DNA of 64,000 nt from Ptychodera flava. Lineage: Eukaryota; Hemichordata; Enteropneusta; Ptychoderidae. The notes under the pieces are model-generated. The model searched no databases, had not been told where the DNA came from, and saw only the letters and a program-made list of their open reading frames with translations. The stretch is taken from contig NC_091932.1 in NCBI RefSeq assembly GCF_041260155.1, forward strand, positions 4,053,501 through 4,117,500, in the 5' to 3' direction. Shown in pieces: positions 33,901 to 46,459 of this stretch; within the stretch, counting starts at the first letter, position 1; every line of letters starts with the position of its first letter. Both the position numbers and the translations under genes were made by a program.

Positions 33901-36900
33901 CTCATGATTGTAAAAAAAATGTGCCAATAGTTGAGATGAAATGATAGTAACCATGGCAATAACAATGAGAATGTCACAGAGATCTGGAAAAAATAGTCAT
34001 TTACACATGTATCTGTATGTCGAAATTCAATGTTTGGTCTCCATGCATACATAAATTTTTGTTGCCCATATATTGATAATTGTAATATGTATAACTTTAC
34101 CATTTCCATAAATGACACTATCAGCGCTGAGAAATATTTGTTTTAATAAAAAGTCACTGTGCATGATGTGAAATGCAATCTTGAAGTTGATATGAAATGA
34201 ATCTATTTGTGGTCACAATTGCCCATCATTTATTCTAATGTTAAAAAATTTGGTAGTAAGAATGAAATATCAAGCGCAAACATTATCAAGGAAATCAGTT
34301 ATTTCAGTTTAGCATGCGTTTTAATTTTAACTGTTGTAGTATTTCAATACCTGACTTTGCAGAATAATTCATAAAGGATGAGTTGATGTCATCCCAGTTT
34401 TCACATCAACACTTTTCTGTATTCGATATTTGTTTAAACTACAAATCAATAATGGCTACACGTATTATAGTGCTTTATTGATATGTAGCGTATTGCAGGG
34501 TTTTAGATCTAAGATACTGAAATCCAAATCTGACATTTTAATGCTCTCTTTACATCAATAAAACAATCCATTTACTGTCTACTGAATACTAAAACCATAC
34601 TCTTACAATACCGTGAGATCAGCAATGACGTCAATACTGTCACTTACACCTGATGTTTGATTGCATACTGTTACCGTGGTCACCAGTCAGTGCTTTCAAA
34701 GTATCTCAGTAGAAGTGTTTCCAAGCATGTTCTCATAAGAAACACTTAAGGCTAAATTCAGTGAATTTAAGGACTGGCATTTCAATATCCTTGTAGTCAA
34801 TATGGCCATTTCCCTGTGAATTCAGTGCCTGCATAGCTACAAAGCAAACATTATTTATTTCATCCTAAAGAATTTTCCTACTCTGCTGCCGTGTAGATCA
34901 AGTATTCATGTATATAGCGTTATTTAACTTCATGATTCACAATTTAACACACAGTGTCTTTCTTTCTGACTCATTTTGATTCAGTTGTCATGGAAATAAT
35001 TCATAGCATTGTTCTCCATCTCATGACTTTTCTGAACTGCTTGAGTCAAATGTTGGATTTTCTTGAAATTTATGTGAAAAAATAGTCTTTCATCAAAGAG
35101 AGATTGTTGACACAACAGTGTGTCAATTAGACTCAGAGGGCATACTGGTTCACATAGTACCAGTAGATGTTTTCACCAGGACCCCTAACCTTCTTTAAAA
35201 TAGACATGTTCCCTGTAGCAGTAAAATATAGCAACAATCTGATGATTTGTTTGTGTATAATAACACAACCTATCCACTATGTACTGAGAGTGATGTCAGT
35301 CCCTTTGATAAATGCCGTAATCAAATAGAACTTGCTAATCTATATCAATTCATGGTCAACTTCAGATAACACAAATGGCTCCTTTTTAGTTTACATGGAT
35401 AGGATAAAAATGCATAGTTTAATGAATAGGCAGATATCAAGCACATCTTCAATTGTCTTTCAAACAGGTATGCATTAATAAAATGTCTATAACATTTTGT
35501 TTTCTGTCTGATAAAACCTGTATTTCATAAAGGACACAATTTATGATCCCCTGTAAACCAAGTGTCAGTCTAAAAAAAAAAAATACCAAAACCAATGAGG
35601 TACAGCTTGAGAAAACTGATTACAAATTGTCAACATGAGTTATATAATTTGTGCCATCGTTGGGTCATTGGTAAAAGACATGTATTCATGTCCTTGAGAT
35701 ATTGTCCTGTCTAATCCTTTGAGACAGGGTTTTATTGTTCTTCAAAAGTCTGAATTGAATAAGAAATTAAATGTCACATCATGCTTTAGATTGAATTTGA
35801 AAATAAAGTGAAGGGAAAGTGGGCATTGTTAAAGACTAAAATTAGTTTATCCTGACAAGATACAAAGAGTATGGTATGTGAAAAAATTTATCCTTGAAAC
35901 ATGCTACTATATTGTATGACTCATTCTAAACGAAGTCACCCCATGTACTCATTCTGCGGTGTTGATGCATCATGGGAATTACTATACGGTTGATTAATTT
36001 CTACTTTGACAAGTCATTTTTTTTATTCAGATGTGTGCTAGGAAATACAGAGACTCATTTCAAATCATGGAAAGGAAAAACAGACAATGAATCATAATTA
36101 CATCTGTGCATTGGAAGTATGACCTGAGGTCATCTTAGTGTCACAATCATTGTACAGTGTTGATGTACTTGTACCGGGCATCTATGCCGTGTTGTAACAT
36201 CTCTTGTGCATCATCATCATATACCATAAAAGAAATGTTATCTAATGTACATTTTATCATTATTTATATTAATCATCCATCTACCAACAGGTGAAACCCT
36301 GATTGCCACTCGTATTATGCTACCAGAGAAAGGTAGATGAATGTTCAGAATCCTGAAAGGATTTCTAATCCCGTAAACACAACTGAAATGAACTCAACTA
36401 ATTACAGGATAAGATACCCACTAGTAATTACTCAATGATTCACAACAGAAGAGTTAATTAAGCGTCTGGTTTAAGTGTGCAACACGATTCTAGAGTCTCA
36501 AACTTAATGCTGTACAATGTAGTTGTGAGTTCAATACCCTAGCCACTGCCCTATGATGCCTATCAAAGCATTTATAAAAACACATTCTATATTTATATTG
36601 CAGGTATATCATGACTCTATGGTATGGCTGGAAAAGTCGCAGTGGCCATCCAGAGCTTTATTACAAAATGGTGTGTGAATATCGTGATGTTACTATGTTG
36701 AGATTGCTAGAAGCATTCATGGAATCTGCTCCACAGCTAGTCTTACAATTGTACATTATGTCAAGATTGAATGAAGCTCATTGGCTGACAGGTAAGTCAG
36801 ATCATGGAATCCACTCCACAGCTAGTCTTACAATTGTACATTATGTCAAGATTGAATGAAGCTCATTGGCTGACAGGTAAGTCAGATCATGGAATCCACT

Positions 36901-39808
36901 CCACAGCTAGTCTTACAATTGTACATTATGTCAAGATTGAATGAAGCTTATTGGCTGACAGGTAAGTCAGATCATGGAATCCACTCCACAGCTAGTCTTA
37001 CAATTGTACATTATGTCAAGATTGAATGAAGCTCATTGGCTGACAGGTAAGTCAGATCATGGAATCCACTCCACAGCTAGTCTTACAATTGTACATTATG
37101 TCAAGATTGAATGAAGCTCATTGGCTGACAGGTAAGTCAGATCATGGAATCCACTCCACAGCTAGTCTTGCAATTGTACATTATGTCAAGATTGAATGAA
37201 GCTCATTGGCTGACAGGTAAGTCAGATCATGGAATCTGCTCCACAGCTAGTCTTACAATTGTACATTATGTCAAGATTGAATGAAGCTCATTGGCTGACA
37301 GGTAAGTCAGATGACACCGCATCATCAAACTTCAAATCCAATCAATGGACTGCCAGTGTGAATTATGGACATTGTTGATGTACACTACATTCAAGAACAC
37401 TGATACTATTCCAAACATGGGTTTGGATTCTTTCCCATTATCCTTAAAAAAAACTTTAAATTTCCTTCATCTTTCAAGCTTAGTATCAAAAAGAATGAAA
37501 GAACAAATCTCGATAACTGGCGTCCAATCAGCCTGTTAATACAGATTATAAAATTCTTGCTTTTACACTTGCTAACAGAATGAAGAGAGTACTTCATAAA
37601 ATCATTCATTCTGATCAAACTGCGTATATTCCTGGAAGGTACATCGGACAAAATATACGCTTGGTGTATGACATCATTCATTATACTGATATTGAGGATT
37701 TACCTGGTGCCATTTTATTTCTCGACTTTAGAAAAGCCTTTGATACAGTAGAACATGCCTTTTTGTTTAAAGCACTTGAGAAATTTAATTTTGGTAATAA
37801 CTTTATCAGTCATGTTAAGACGATTTATAATGGTAATCGATCTGCAGTGATTAACAATGGGTATGTTTCAAAACCTTTTCAGCCTTCCAGAGGAATTAGA
37901 CAAGGCTGTCCTTTGTCAGCGTTATTATTCCTACTGGTAGTCGAGATTCTTGCAACTGCAATCCGTAGTAACGATAATATCAATGGTATTACTATCAAAA
38001 ATAAATCAATTAATAGATCAACACAGATTAAAATTTCCCAAGTAGCTGATGACACAACCCTATTCTTAGCAAATGAAAATAGTGTCCATGAAGCACTTCG
38101 TACAGTGAAGAGCTTTGGCGAAGTCGCCGGCACACAATTGAATACACATAAGACAGATGGTATATGGATAGGTAAATGGAAGACCAGAAGTGATATTATT
38201 GCTGGAATAATCTGGTCTGATAAACCCATCACGTCTTTAGGAATGAATTTCCATACCAATATCCAACTTTGTAAAGAGTTGATCTGGCAGGAAACACTCC
38301 AAAAGGCGCCTAACACGCTTAAAGTATGGAGTAATTAAAAACTTACTTTGTATGGGAAAGTTGCAATCTTAAAAACTTTTGCAGTGTCGAAATGTATTTA
38401 TCCACTTTCTATGTTAGATTTTGCACCTTGTCAACTGAGGCAAATAGATGACATTGTTGTGTTGTTCTTTAATTTTTTACTGGGCTCTAAAACGCACAGC
38501 ATTGCACGAAACACAATTACTGGAGATTATAAGAAAGGTGGAATCAGAATGGTTGATATTTTAGAGCAAAATAAGGCACTCAAAGCGTCATGGTCAATGC
38601 GCTTGTGTAAGTATATGCATACAGATGAAGGTGAGAAACCTAGTTGGACGCTTATTCCAAATTTTTATTTAGAAAAAAACTATATTGACTACATTTGTTT
38701 TTATAGCAATTTTACAGAACCTAAAGATTGTCCTGAACCACTGCTGTCCCTTCCTTTTACAGGAAAATGATTTTATTTATGCACGAGTGCCTTGAAAGAC
38801 AGGTGAAAGCACCAAGTACGGCAGAGTCCTTACTTATGGAAGTGCTATGGTCTAATCAATTCATTCGTTTTAAAAATAAAACTTTGTTTTTCCCTGAATG
38901 GATCAAATCAGGTATTATTTTCGTGAAGGACATAGTCACAGGGGATAAAATAGATTTTGATAAGATAACAAATCTACTTGTTAATAAGAGTAATTATGTT
39001 AGTGAATTTTTTATGTTATCAAACGCTTTAAAACCTTGGCTAAGCCTTTTGTCTGAATCGAGCACTGCAATGGATGTGACCACAACTGATGTTAATATTA
39101 AGGTTAACAATTGTATTTGAACTTAATTGAAAAGAAAGGGAAGAAATCTTATGTAGAAACTATGTGGAGTAGGAAATATGGTTTACAACAATTGAACTGG
39201 GATTTTATCTGGGATAATAGATGTACGAAATGTGCCATGGATAAAAAGCTTTGTAATTTTATGTTTAAGTTTATTCATTGTATCTTACCAAATGGGTACA
39301 AATTATTCAAATGGAAATTAAGAGCATCTCCTCTATGTGACAAGTGTAACGTGGTGGAAGATCAACAGCATATATTTTTTTCATTGTATTAAGATACAAC
39401 ATTTTTGGGACAAAATAAGATCCATGATTAGAAAATACTTTGGTATAGATCCAATTCTTAACATGGTATCAGTAATAGTAGCATCCGATAATGCAGCTGT
39501 CAATCATATTTTATCATTGCCATGTATGCAGTCTTTAAAGCATGGTGTCTAAATAAGTTAAATGTACACAATTTATTTCAAACAGACCTCAAGTTTTGTA
39601 TTCTGTGTGAAAGCTATATAAATGAGACTAAAGCTAAAGAAAGTGGAAAAACTGTATATGGTTACAAAAAATGCTAAAAAGCAAGAAAATGATTTATTTA
39701 CTTAAAACTTTTGGTATCTCTGCTGAAATGTGTTTTTCGTCAGTAGTTGACTTTTCATACTTAAGACCTTTTACATGTTGTATTGATACCTTCTTCAATA
39801 ACTGTTAA

Positions 39809-39845
<37 letters not shown>

Positions 39846-42319
39846 TCAAGCTTAGTATCAAACTTTGCAAAATAGCGTTGCATGTGGCATTTCAACTTAG
39901 TAGGTACATAGGCCACAATTTCTGTAATGTTTGTGTATCTTCAATTGCCATGGAGATCACTGAACAAATAATCGTGTGGCATACTTAAGCAATAAAACAC
40001 ACCCAGAAACAGTGAACTACAAGATTTTGACCAGTTCATGACATATATGCACCAGCAATAGCAAGTGCATATATGAAGTGAACTGGTTAAAACCTATTGG
40101 TATAACGTCGATGGGTGTGATTTATTGCTATTTTATCATGATAACAGTATTTCAAAATTCCATCATGGGATGTCACAAAAGGACTTTTGCTCTTGAATAT
40201 CATAGTTCTTTTCATGTCTCGACTAATCAGATTGCTGCATTTGCTCCATCAATATACTGGTATGATATAATAATGATTACAGTGGCTACAGAGTAATAGT
40301 GCTTTGTCATCATTTATCATGAATTGATTATGATAAACAAAACAAAGTGATAAAAACTTACACATTGCTCATAGTGAGTTCAAAACAATTGATATTCAGT
40401 TGAATGGCTCTATAAACTATATTGCCATGCTTTTAACATGACATCTTGACAATATGTTGGATGTAAAACATTCAAAGTAATTACAGGAAGAGGGTCATTG
40501 GAACTGCACTCAAAGGTTACATTGACCCATACAACCAATGTAAACACTGTATCCTAGGTACGATGGTGATTGATGAAAGTTAATAATGTCTGTCATAATG
40601 TCAGTAAGGGTGGTTGATATTTGTAAACAACATTGGTCAGTCAATGCAACAGGCAAACCTAAATTACGTACTTACTGCACATTTAAAAGTCTTCTTGAAC
40701 CTGAAAAGTATTTAACTTTGACTTGTAATGTAAAATTTATACACGCACTAGCTCGTTTTCGATGCTCGTCTCTCCCTCTAGAGGTAGAAGTTGGTCGTCA
40801 TCAAGGAATAGAACCGAAACGTAGATTTTGTAAGATTTGTAACTCCGGTGACGTTGAGGACGAGTATCACTTTTTGTTAATTTGTTCACTTTACGACAGT
40901 ATTAGAGTTAAGTTTTTACCACCATGTACCTTTCTTGATCCAAACTATGATAAATTCAAAAGGCTTATGAGTTCTAAAGATCCCCAGGTATTAATGAATA
41001 TTTGTAAATATATCTACAAAGCCATGGCTGTGAAAACAGCAGCCATCTGCAACTATTAGTATGAAGAATTTAATCTTCAATTTATTTTTGTGAGTATTTT
41101 GTGAATATTGTATCATTTATTTCATGTCTGTATTTGTGTGATGGATAACTTTACTGAGAGCTGGATGTTCTCCTTGCATTTGGGCCCAAGGCCTTGAAAC
41201 GCAATAAATTACTTACAATAAACATAATGTCAGTAATGTGTATCATAAATTTAAATGTTGCAGCTATGTTGTAGTGATACATCTGGATTGTGCATGAAAT
41301 AAATTGTTTGTAAACAAAGTTGCACATGTGCAGTTCTAATGACTCCCTCCCTTTAACATTCACGATGAACATTGCATATGTTTATGGTTCCTCCAAAATT
41401 AATAGAAAATAAATTCACTGATTCATATTTTATATTTTGTATTTTAGTAACATCAGCCTGTGTATCTCTGGTGTCTCTGTCCTGGTCACTGGCAGCATAT
41501 CACAAAGCACTCAGAGAATCCCGTGATGACAAAGAAAACATCAACTATGGCGGAGTAGCTCTACAGATTCTATGGAGACTGTTCACTGTAGCTGCCCGTG
41601 TGATTGCCTTGGCTCTGTTTGCATCAGTCTATTTATGGGCTGTCTTTGTTATCGTCTTTGTTCACTGGCTTGGTATGACAATGTGGCTGATTGTTCAGAA
41701 GACAGATTTCTGTCCAACTGGAGCAGAAGAAATCATCTTTGATGGTGTCATCGGTATTGTCTATATATTTTGTTTCTTCAACATGAAGGAAGGTAAAACC
41801 AGATACAGATCCACCATCTACTATTCAATAACATTCTTTGAGAATGTTGCATTAATTGGACTGTGGTATTGGCGTAGAGAGGAAGATTATGTCTACACCT
41901 ATGCAGCTATTGCATTTGTCATTGGCGGCTTCTTCTTGGGAATGATCTTCATGGCCATCTATTATCTCTGTCTTCATCCAACCGGAAATATCCAGTGTTG
42001 TCCAAGTCGGAAGAGACCGGCAAGGACGCCGTCATTTGAATTGGGAACAATGGTGGATGGGCCTCCAGATGTGGTTGATTCTGCTGCCAAAGGTGCTAGA
42101 AAAACTGAGGTTTTCTTGAGACCCAACGAGGTCAACTTTTTCAAGAGGGACAGAAGAATGATGAGATGGGGAGGTAGGGGAACTGACCAAGTAAACATCA
42201 GACAGAAACCTGGTGAAAATGGGAAAGTAGAGTCAAATATTTATACAGCGGTTCCAAAAGATGAGATAATTGACAGTAAATATTCTACTGAAACACAGCT
42301 ACCAGCAGCTAGAGTGTGA
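31000..42319 (+). CDS. XK-related membrane protein (XKR4/6/7-like)
   Basis: Three coding exons: 31000-31406, 36604-36791 and 41448-42319. The first two junctions split codons as AG|G and G|TA, and the sum is 1467 bases, 488 residues. Exon 1 has a polar N-terminus and the first membrane segments (IFDFLFTFGSMMTFLADLVT). Exon 2 carries EYRDVTMLRLLEAF and ESAPQLVLQLYIM (176-188), the strongest XKR signature. Exon 3 carries SWSLAAYHKALRESRDDKEN, several further helices, EEIIFDGVIGIVYIF and FNMKEGKTRYR, then a cytoplasmic tail. Family members are plasma-membrane proteins; vertebrate Xkr4, Xkr8 and Xkr9 are phospholipid scramblases switched on by caspase cleavage of their tail. Here DVVD at 406-409 followed by Ser is a candidate caspase site (inference). 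A poly(A) signal AATAAA lies at 42391. Intron 2 holds repeated exon ends and two LINEs. Family call strong; exact paralogue unsure. Confidence 0.9.
31407..36603 (+). other. intron 1 of the XK-related gene
   Basis: Donor gtagga after residue 135 and acceptor atattgcag at 36603 bound about 5.2 kb of AT-rich sequence without a recognisable gene. A perfect 24-base palindrome (catagacagtag and its reverse complement) lies at 31737-31760. A degenerate ~37-base tandem motif with ccaggtcacaacat and gatatggt recurs about three times at 33680-33770. Confidence 0.75.
36718..37312 (+). repeat. seven 85-bp tandem copies of the exon 2 end and its splice donor
   Basis: Each unit runs from catggaatc, through the last ~70 coding bases of exon 2, to the donor and gtaagtcagat. 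Copies begin at 36718, 36803, 36888, 36973, 37058, 37143 and 37228, exactly 85 bases apart. The first is the genuine exon end. The donor gtaagtcag is perfect in all seven, at 36792, 36877, 36962, 37047, 37132, 37217 and 37302. Copies differ at only a few sites: TCTGCT in the first and last, TCCACT in the five middle ones, and single changes in the third and sixth. Because 85 is not a multiple of three, use of any later donor shifts frame and meets TGA by 36859. Confidence 0.95.
37313..37490 (+). other. intron 2 sequence between donor array and LINE
   Basis: Ordinary AT-rich intron sequence. Its last 22 bases (37469-37490, starting atctttcaagcttagtatc) are the left target-site duplication of the LINE that follows. 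Confidence 0.7.
37491..39840 (+). mobile_element. 5'-truncated L1/Tx1-type LINE
   Basis: Inserted in intron 2 in the sense orientation and bounded by a 22-base target-site duplication (37469-37490 and 39841-39862), with a pure poly(A) tail of about 30 at 39811-39840. It begins inside the reverse transcriptase, at NWRPISLL. Next come SDQTAYIPGRYIGQNIRL, LFLDFRKAFDTVEH, SRGIRQGCPLSALLF and the catalytic VADDTTLF, where most relatives have YADD. A C-terminal CDKCN...HIFF zinc-knuckle-like block ends the coding part near 39390. The endonuclease and ORF1 are absent. An in-frame TAA at 38336 and at least two frame changes after 38750 show it cannot make a full protein. Long identical duplications and an intact tail suggest a fairly young, dead-on-arrival copy. 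Confidence 0.9.
40029..40088. repeat. hairpin-ended repeat, copy 2
   Basis: gaccagttcatgacatatatgc and, about 16 bases on, gcatatatgaagtgaactggtt make a 22-base stem. The 60 bases align without gaps to 2-61. It lies in intron 2 of the XK-related gene, between the two LINEs. Confidence 0.55.
40608..41222 (+). mobile_element. 3' fragment of a second LINE family
   Basis: A 14-base direct repeat cataatgtcagtaa (40594-40607 and 41223-41236) flanks 615 bases. The open part to the stop at 41059 encodes the C-terminal end typical of many invertebrate LINEs: KPKLRTYCTFKS, ARFRCSSLPLEVEVGRHQGI, FCKICNSGDVEDEYHFLLIC, CSLYD. A 3' untranslated part with gcatttgggcccaaggcctt and an AT-rich tail (aataaattacttacaataaa) follows. 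The reverse transcriptase itself is missing, so it is a short 5'-truncated insertion. Clade not assigned. It sits in intron 2, about 210 bases before the acceptor of exon 3. Confidence 0.8.
42068..42079 (+). other. candidate caspase site DVVD in XKR tail
   Basis: Codons 406-409 of the XK-related protein read Asp-Val-Val-Asp, followed by Ser-Ala, in the cytoplasmic tail after the last helix. The DxxD pattern before a small residue fits executioner-caspase cleavage, the switch known in vertebrate Xkr4, Xkr8 and Xkr9. Whether it is cut is unknown. Confidence 0.4.
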
Positions 42320-42390
42320 TTTCAGTTTGTCCGTTATGCAACATCAATACTTTTGTTCAAGTTTAGAGCCATTACATCAATTATACTGTA

Positions 42391-42396
42391 AATAAA
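42391..42396 (+). terminator. putative poly(A) signal of the XK-related gene
   Basis: AATAAA 72 bases after the stop codon. Another AATAAA cluster lies near 47817, so a much longer 3' UTR is also possible. Confidence 0.4.
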
Positions 42397-43514
42397 TTTG
42401 TAAATATGTGTAAATAACTGGATGTGTAGAAGCACTTTCTAGGCATGCCATATTTCTGATATTTGATAGGCTGATAATGTATCTATTAACACCGCATATA
42501 CTTATGTGCTTGAAATATAATATGTTGTGTATTTCATAGAATACCAGTAATACCATTCTTGAGTGACACTGTATTAAGACTTCTGCTGACTTCAAAAAGG
42601 CTGATTGTGTTTATTTATTTACAGTAATTGTCCATGTCAATGATTTTATATTTCAAAAGATGTTAAAGTGTCTGAATGTGAAGAAGTTTTTTAAATTTAC
42701 AACTACTGTGCTTCATAGCCATTAACGTTGTGAATTCTTTTTTTGCAAACACTGTATGGCACTCAAATCCCGACTCAAATATCCCAGCTGTTAAGTGTCA
42801 AAGGAACACTGTATTTGCTAGATTTTAAAGTGCCCTTTTTTGACTGCCAAGGTCACATATGTACAGTTATGTTTCTGTTTTCATGTATACTTTACGGTAC
42901 AACTAAGCTTTAAATTGGAAAATATATTTACTGAACATGTTATTTTTTTCAGTTTTTAAATTATGATACTTTTGATTTATTGTTGTTAGGTTTGATTCCC
43001 GGGGAGAAAATTTCAATTTCACAAAAACACTTGAAACAGATCATTGTTACCACTTGTTTTGTCAACTGTGACGATTCATGATGCTGCCATTCATGTGTGG
43101 TTCCATGTCTCTAATCATAGTTTATGGTAATGGATTTCAAGCACCTGCTAAGAGTACAAATACTGTTCATTATGCCATGACGTCAATGCAGTAATTTTAT
43201 TTTAAAGAGTAATTTATTTTTTGAAGTTCCATGACGGGTTTTTGTTTATTCACTGCTTTTAAAGTTTGGATTCATACAGGTATTATCAATCTATAGGCTG
43301 ACAATTTTTGTTTTGTCGTCAAAAATTGACAGAACACAAATCAACCAATCAAAGTGAGTTATATTTTCTTGCTGTGATCTCCAAGAAATTGCAAATTTGT
43401 CAAAATCAATTAATGAAGTTTTTAGATCTAATTTGATGTATTCTGATATAAAGAGGTTACTACGGCACAGAGAAAGCTAAAGACTAAGTAACAGGATGAT
43501 TAGGCCAAATAAAA

Positions 43515-43846
43515 AAATTGTGCTGTTCTGATAACCCAACCTACCCTATTTTTTACCTGCCGACTCTAAATTTATTAAAGCTACGTAAACACAGAAGTAA
43601 AAAAGACGAAAGAAAAAACCTGTAAAGTCACGCGTTCATTACTTGGCATTTGCTTGAATGAGGATGTCTTTTATGTTTTTTTCCTTTTATATGTATGATA
43701 TATTCTTCTGGAAATGTCGTGGCCAGTGTTTGACCACCCTGAACCCCTAAAAATGCATATTTAAAAATAAAAATATTTTGGAAAAAAATTCCTGCTGATC
43801 TACCTATTCTATTTTTGAAAACCATGTTATCGGAACAGCACAATTT
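43515..43846. mobile_element. MITE with AAATTGTGCTGTTC termini
   Basis: aaattgtgctgttctgataac at 43515 and the reverse complement of aaattgtgctgttccgataac ending at 43846 form a 21-base terminal inverted repeat with one mismatch, around about 290 bases. An open minus-strand frame inside (43628-43843) is part of the repeat, not a gene. A target-site duplication is masked by A/T runs on both sides. Confidence 0.6.
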
Positions 43847-46199
43847 ATTTTTTTTTTTGCCTTATAACAGTCCGCATGCTCATTCCATTCAGTGTTATTG
43901 TTTGTGATTTGGTTTGATGTACATACTGCAATAATACATTGTGAAAAGTTTAGTAGGGGAGTATACCATTAACTGTGATGCCAGTTTCTTTGCAAAAAAA
44001 AGCAGTGCAAATATCCCTAGCATACCGGATGATGTCCTTTGATACACTTGAGTCTGTTGTTATTGCTGAGTTCTTCAAGTTCCTGCACAGTTCAGATGCA
44101 AAATATCATTCCTTTTGTCAAAGGCTTATCACTCATAACACCTGCTATCATTTCAAAGGCATTCACACACTCTGGAACAGTTTCATCATCTGTTTCCCTA
44201 GATAGGAAGATGGTCTTTGAAAAATACTTTGTGACGTGACCTTTATTATTGTCTTTGAAAAATACTTTGTGACATGACCTTTATTCTAGCCATGGGGCAC
44301 TAGAGTCATCTACTTCTTATCAAGTGACTTGCTCAGGTGAATTGCTGCACAGAATGAGCATGTGGCATGTTATATTATGATGTATCTTATTGTGTATTAG
44401 TATTATATGACAGGTATCGCTCCGTTAATTGCTGAGCAATACCTCACCAGACTTTTGCTGACTTCAGAAAGGCTGACTGTATAATAATTTTCTGTGTATG
44501 TACTTTGAGGTTAACTTTAAGTTAACTTTAAGACACCATCTTCAGTACATAGAATATGAATCACAGTTGTTAACTACAAAGATGGTATCTCAATGGAATA
44601 TCAATGGTACCTTGTGCCTATTTTGTTTGTATCTTTGTATGAACCAATCATTTCATTCTGTATATTCTGTGTCAGTGCCATACACCATACATGGTTGATT
44701 CCGGCAAAATTGAGTACTGAACAATCTAGGCATATGAAGTAGCCAAATGTGTATTTTGCAGTCAATAAGTTGAATGAGCAATTTCCATCATTGTTACAAA
44801 ATTGATGCCGTTTCACAGTATTCACTCACTGATCTACATGATGATGCTGTGATTCAGAATGTAACTAAAATCTTATTGTGTAAGGTTTAAGAAGTAGAAT
44901 TATTAGTTCAAAATTTGATGTTTCATGCCAGAACACTTCCTGAACAAATTGAATTGACACGACTGTCTTCTTAATTTGAGAGATTTAAATTTCATCAATC
45001 AATGAAAGCTGATGTAATGATATTAGCTTTGTGATGTTTTACTGTACTTTAGTATACATTAGGGATGATTTTGGTTAAGTTATTTCCTACTTTGTGATAG
45101 AAATGGAAGTTTTAGTAGTTTAAGAATATTGTATAGGAAAATTGGAGTTTGTTTGACACAGTCTCACCGTAGGGACTGTGGTTTTGAAGTTTGAGCCGGA
45201 GACTGGAATAGTTTTACAGGTGCTCCTGGGCTGGGTACTTGGCACTCTGCACTCTAATACACTAGTGCACAGCTTTGATTATGTGATCAATCAATGGAGC
45301 AGACTACCCAGTTCATAAACTTCCTGTGCGTAGAATCACATTGAACTGATATGCTGAATGTCGTAGAAAGATACTGTGATTGAGGTTTCCTCAGGTGACA
45401 ACACTTTCCATTGTAGGATCATAGAACAATTTGACTACCTGCATTGTCAAATTTGATTCTGTAATTCTTGAGATATAGCCCATTATTCAACTTCATTAAT
45501 TATGCAAATAGCCAGTAAGCAGATAACACCTACCAAAATCTAATCGGATCTAGATCTTCATATGATTATGCCATTAAGCAAACTCTGTGATGTTTTGACC
45601 ACAGAGTTTTAATTAAAGGTAGGGGAATCAATCCCAGGGATTGAGTTTGTTCTAGTCTGTAAGAGGATTATGAAGGTGTCACAGCCTTTTGTTTTCCATT
45701 GAAATTGTAATCTAGTAAGTAAATTTCCTGGCAAGACAATCTGACGCCTGAACCATGCCTTTAAATTATGACTGGAACAAAATTTGTCCACTGATGGACC
45801 ACTGACATACAGACAGACAGACAAACAGATAGACATTGTGTGACATTAGACAACATTTTAGGCAGATCGTCCACGAAGTGTCTGTTACCGGCTACCAAAA
45901 ACTATGAAAAATAGTAAAGAATGAGCTACAAAATCACTATCAATTTTAAGTTGCAGGTAGAATAAGTCTGTGCCTTTGTAAAAAATACTATAAAAATAGT
46001 AGAAAGTGAAGAACCAGCTGAAGTTTGTTGAGGAGACCTTGACCGCATATCATTTGCATCTCATTGTCGGCTACATGGACTGTGTGCCCCATTTTAGGAT
46101 CGGGCCATGACCAAAAATCATCACACTGACAATGTAACATTGTTGTACTGCCAGATAAGTCAGTAAAAAATTATGTGCTTTATATGTTTTATGTAATCT

Positions 46200-46459
46200 T
46201 TAACCCTTATCCTGCCAAATTCATATGTCACTATCAGCCAAGTTAGCTAAAACTGTATCTCATATGGTGCATTTTAACAAAGATTTGAAGATTTGAAGGC
46301 CTCTGAAATCATAAATACTGTAAACATAGTTTTTACTAAGTAAACCTACTACAGCATATCATACCAAAGTAGGTAAAATATGCATAGGTTTTGGCTCAAT
46401 ACCACTTTTTACTGACCTGACAGGAGGCGGAAGTGACAGGCCTGGTAAGATAGGGTTAA
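46200..46459. mobile_element. TTAA-flanked MITE
   Basis: ttaacccttatcctgcca at 46200 is mirrored by ggtaagatagggttaa ending at 46459. The TTAA edges and ~15-base imperfect inverted repeat fit a piggyBac-type non-autonomous element. The two small MITEs at 55095 and 61143 start with similar but not identical termini. Confidence 0.5.

Noticed and set aside
36480-36530. tRNA-like B box (gagttcaataccc) before exon 2 of the XKR gene
   Set aside because: No A box at the right distance and no cloverleaf; at best a faint SINE trace.
36792-37302. The 85-base copies as additional coding exons
   Set aside because: None of the extra copies has a plausible branch point and acceptor of its own; only donors are repeated.
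40586-41059. 157-codon open frame as a host gene
   Set aside because: Its sequence is the C-terminal end typical of LINE proteins and it is flanked by a 14-base target-site duplication.
43628-43843. 71-codon open frame (-) that looks protein-like
   Set aside because: It is contained in a MITE bounded by 21-base inverted repeats, so it is repeat sequence.
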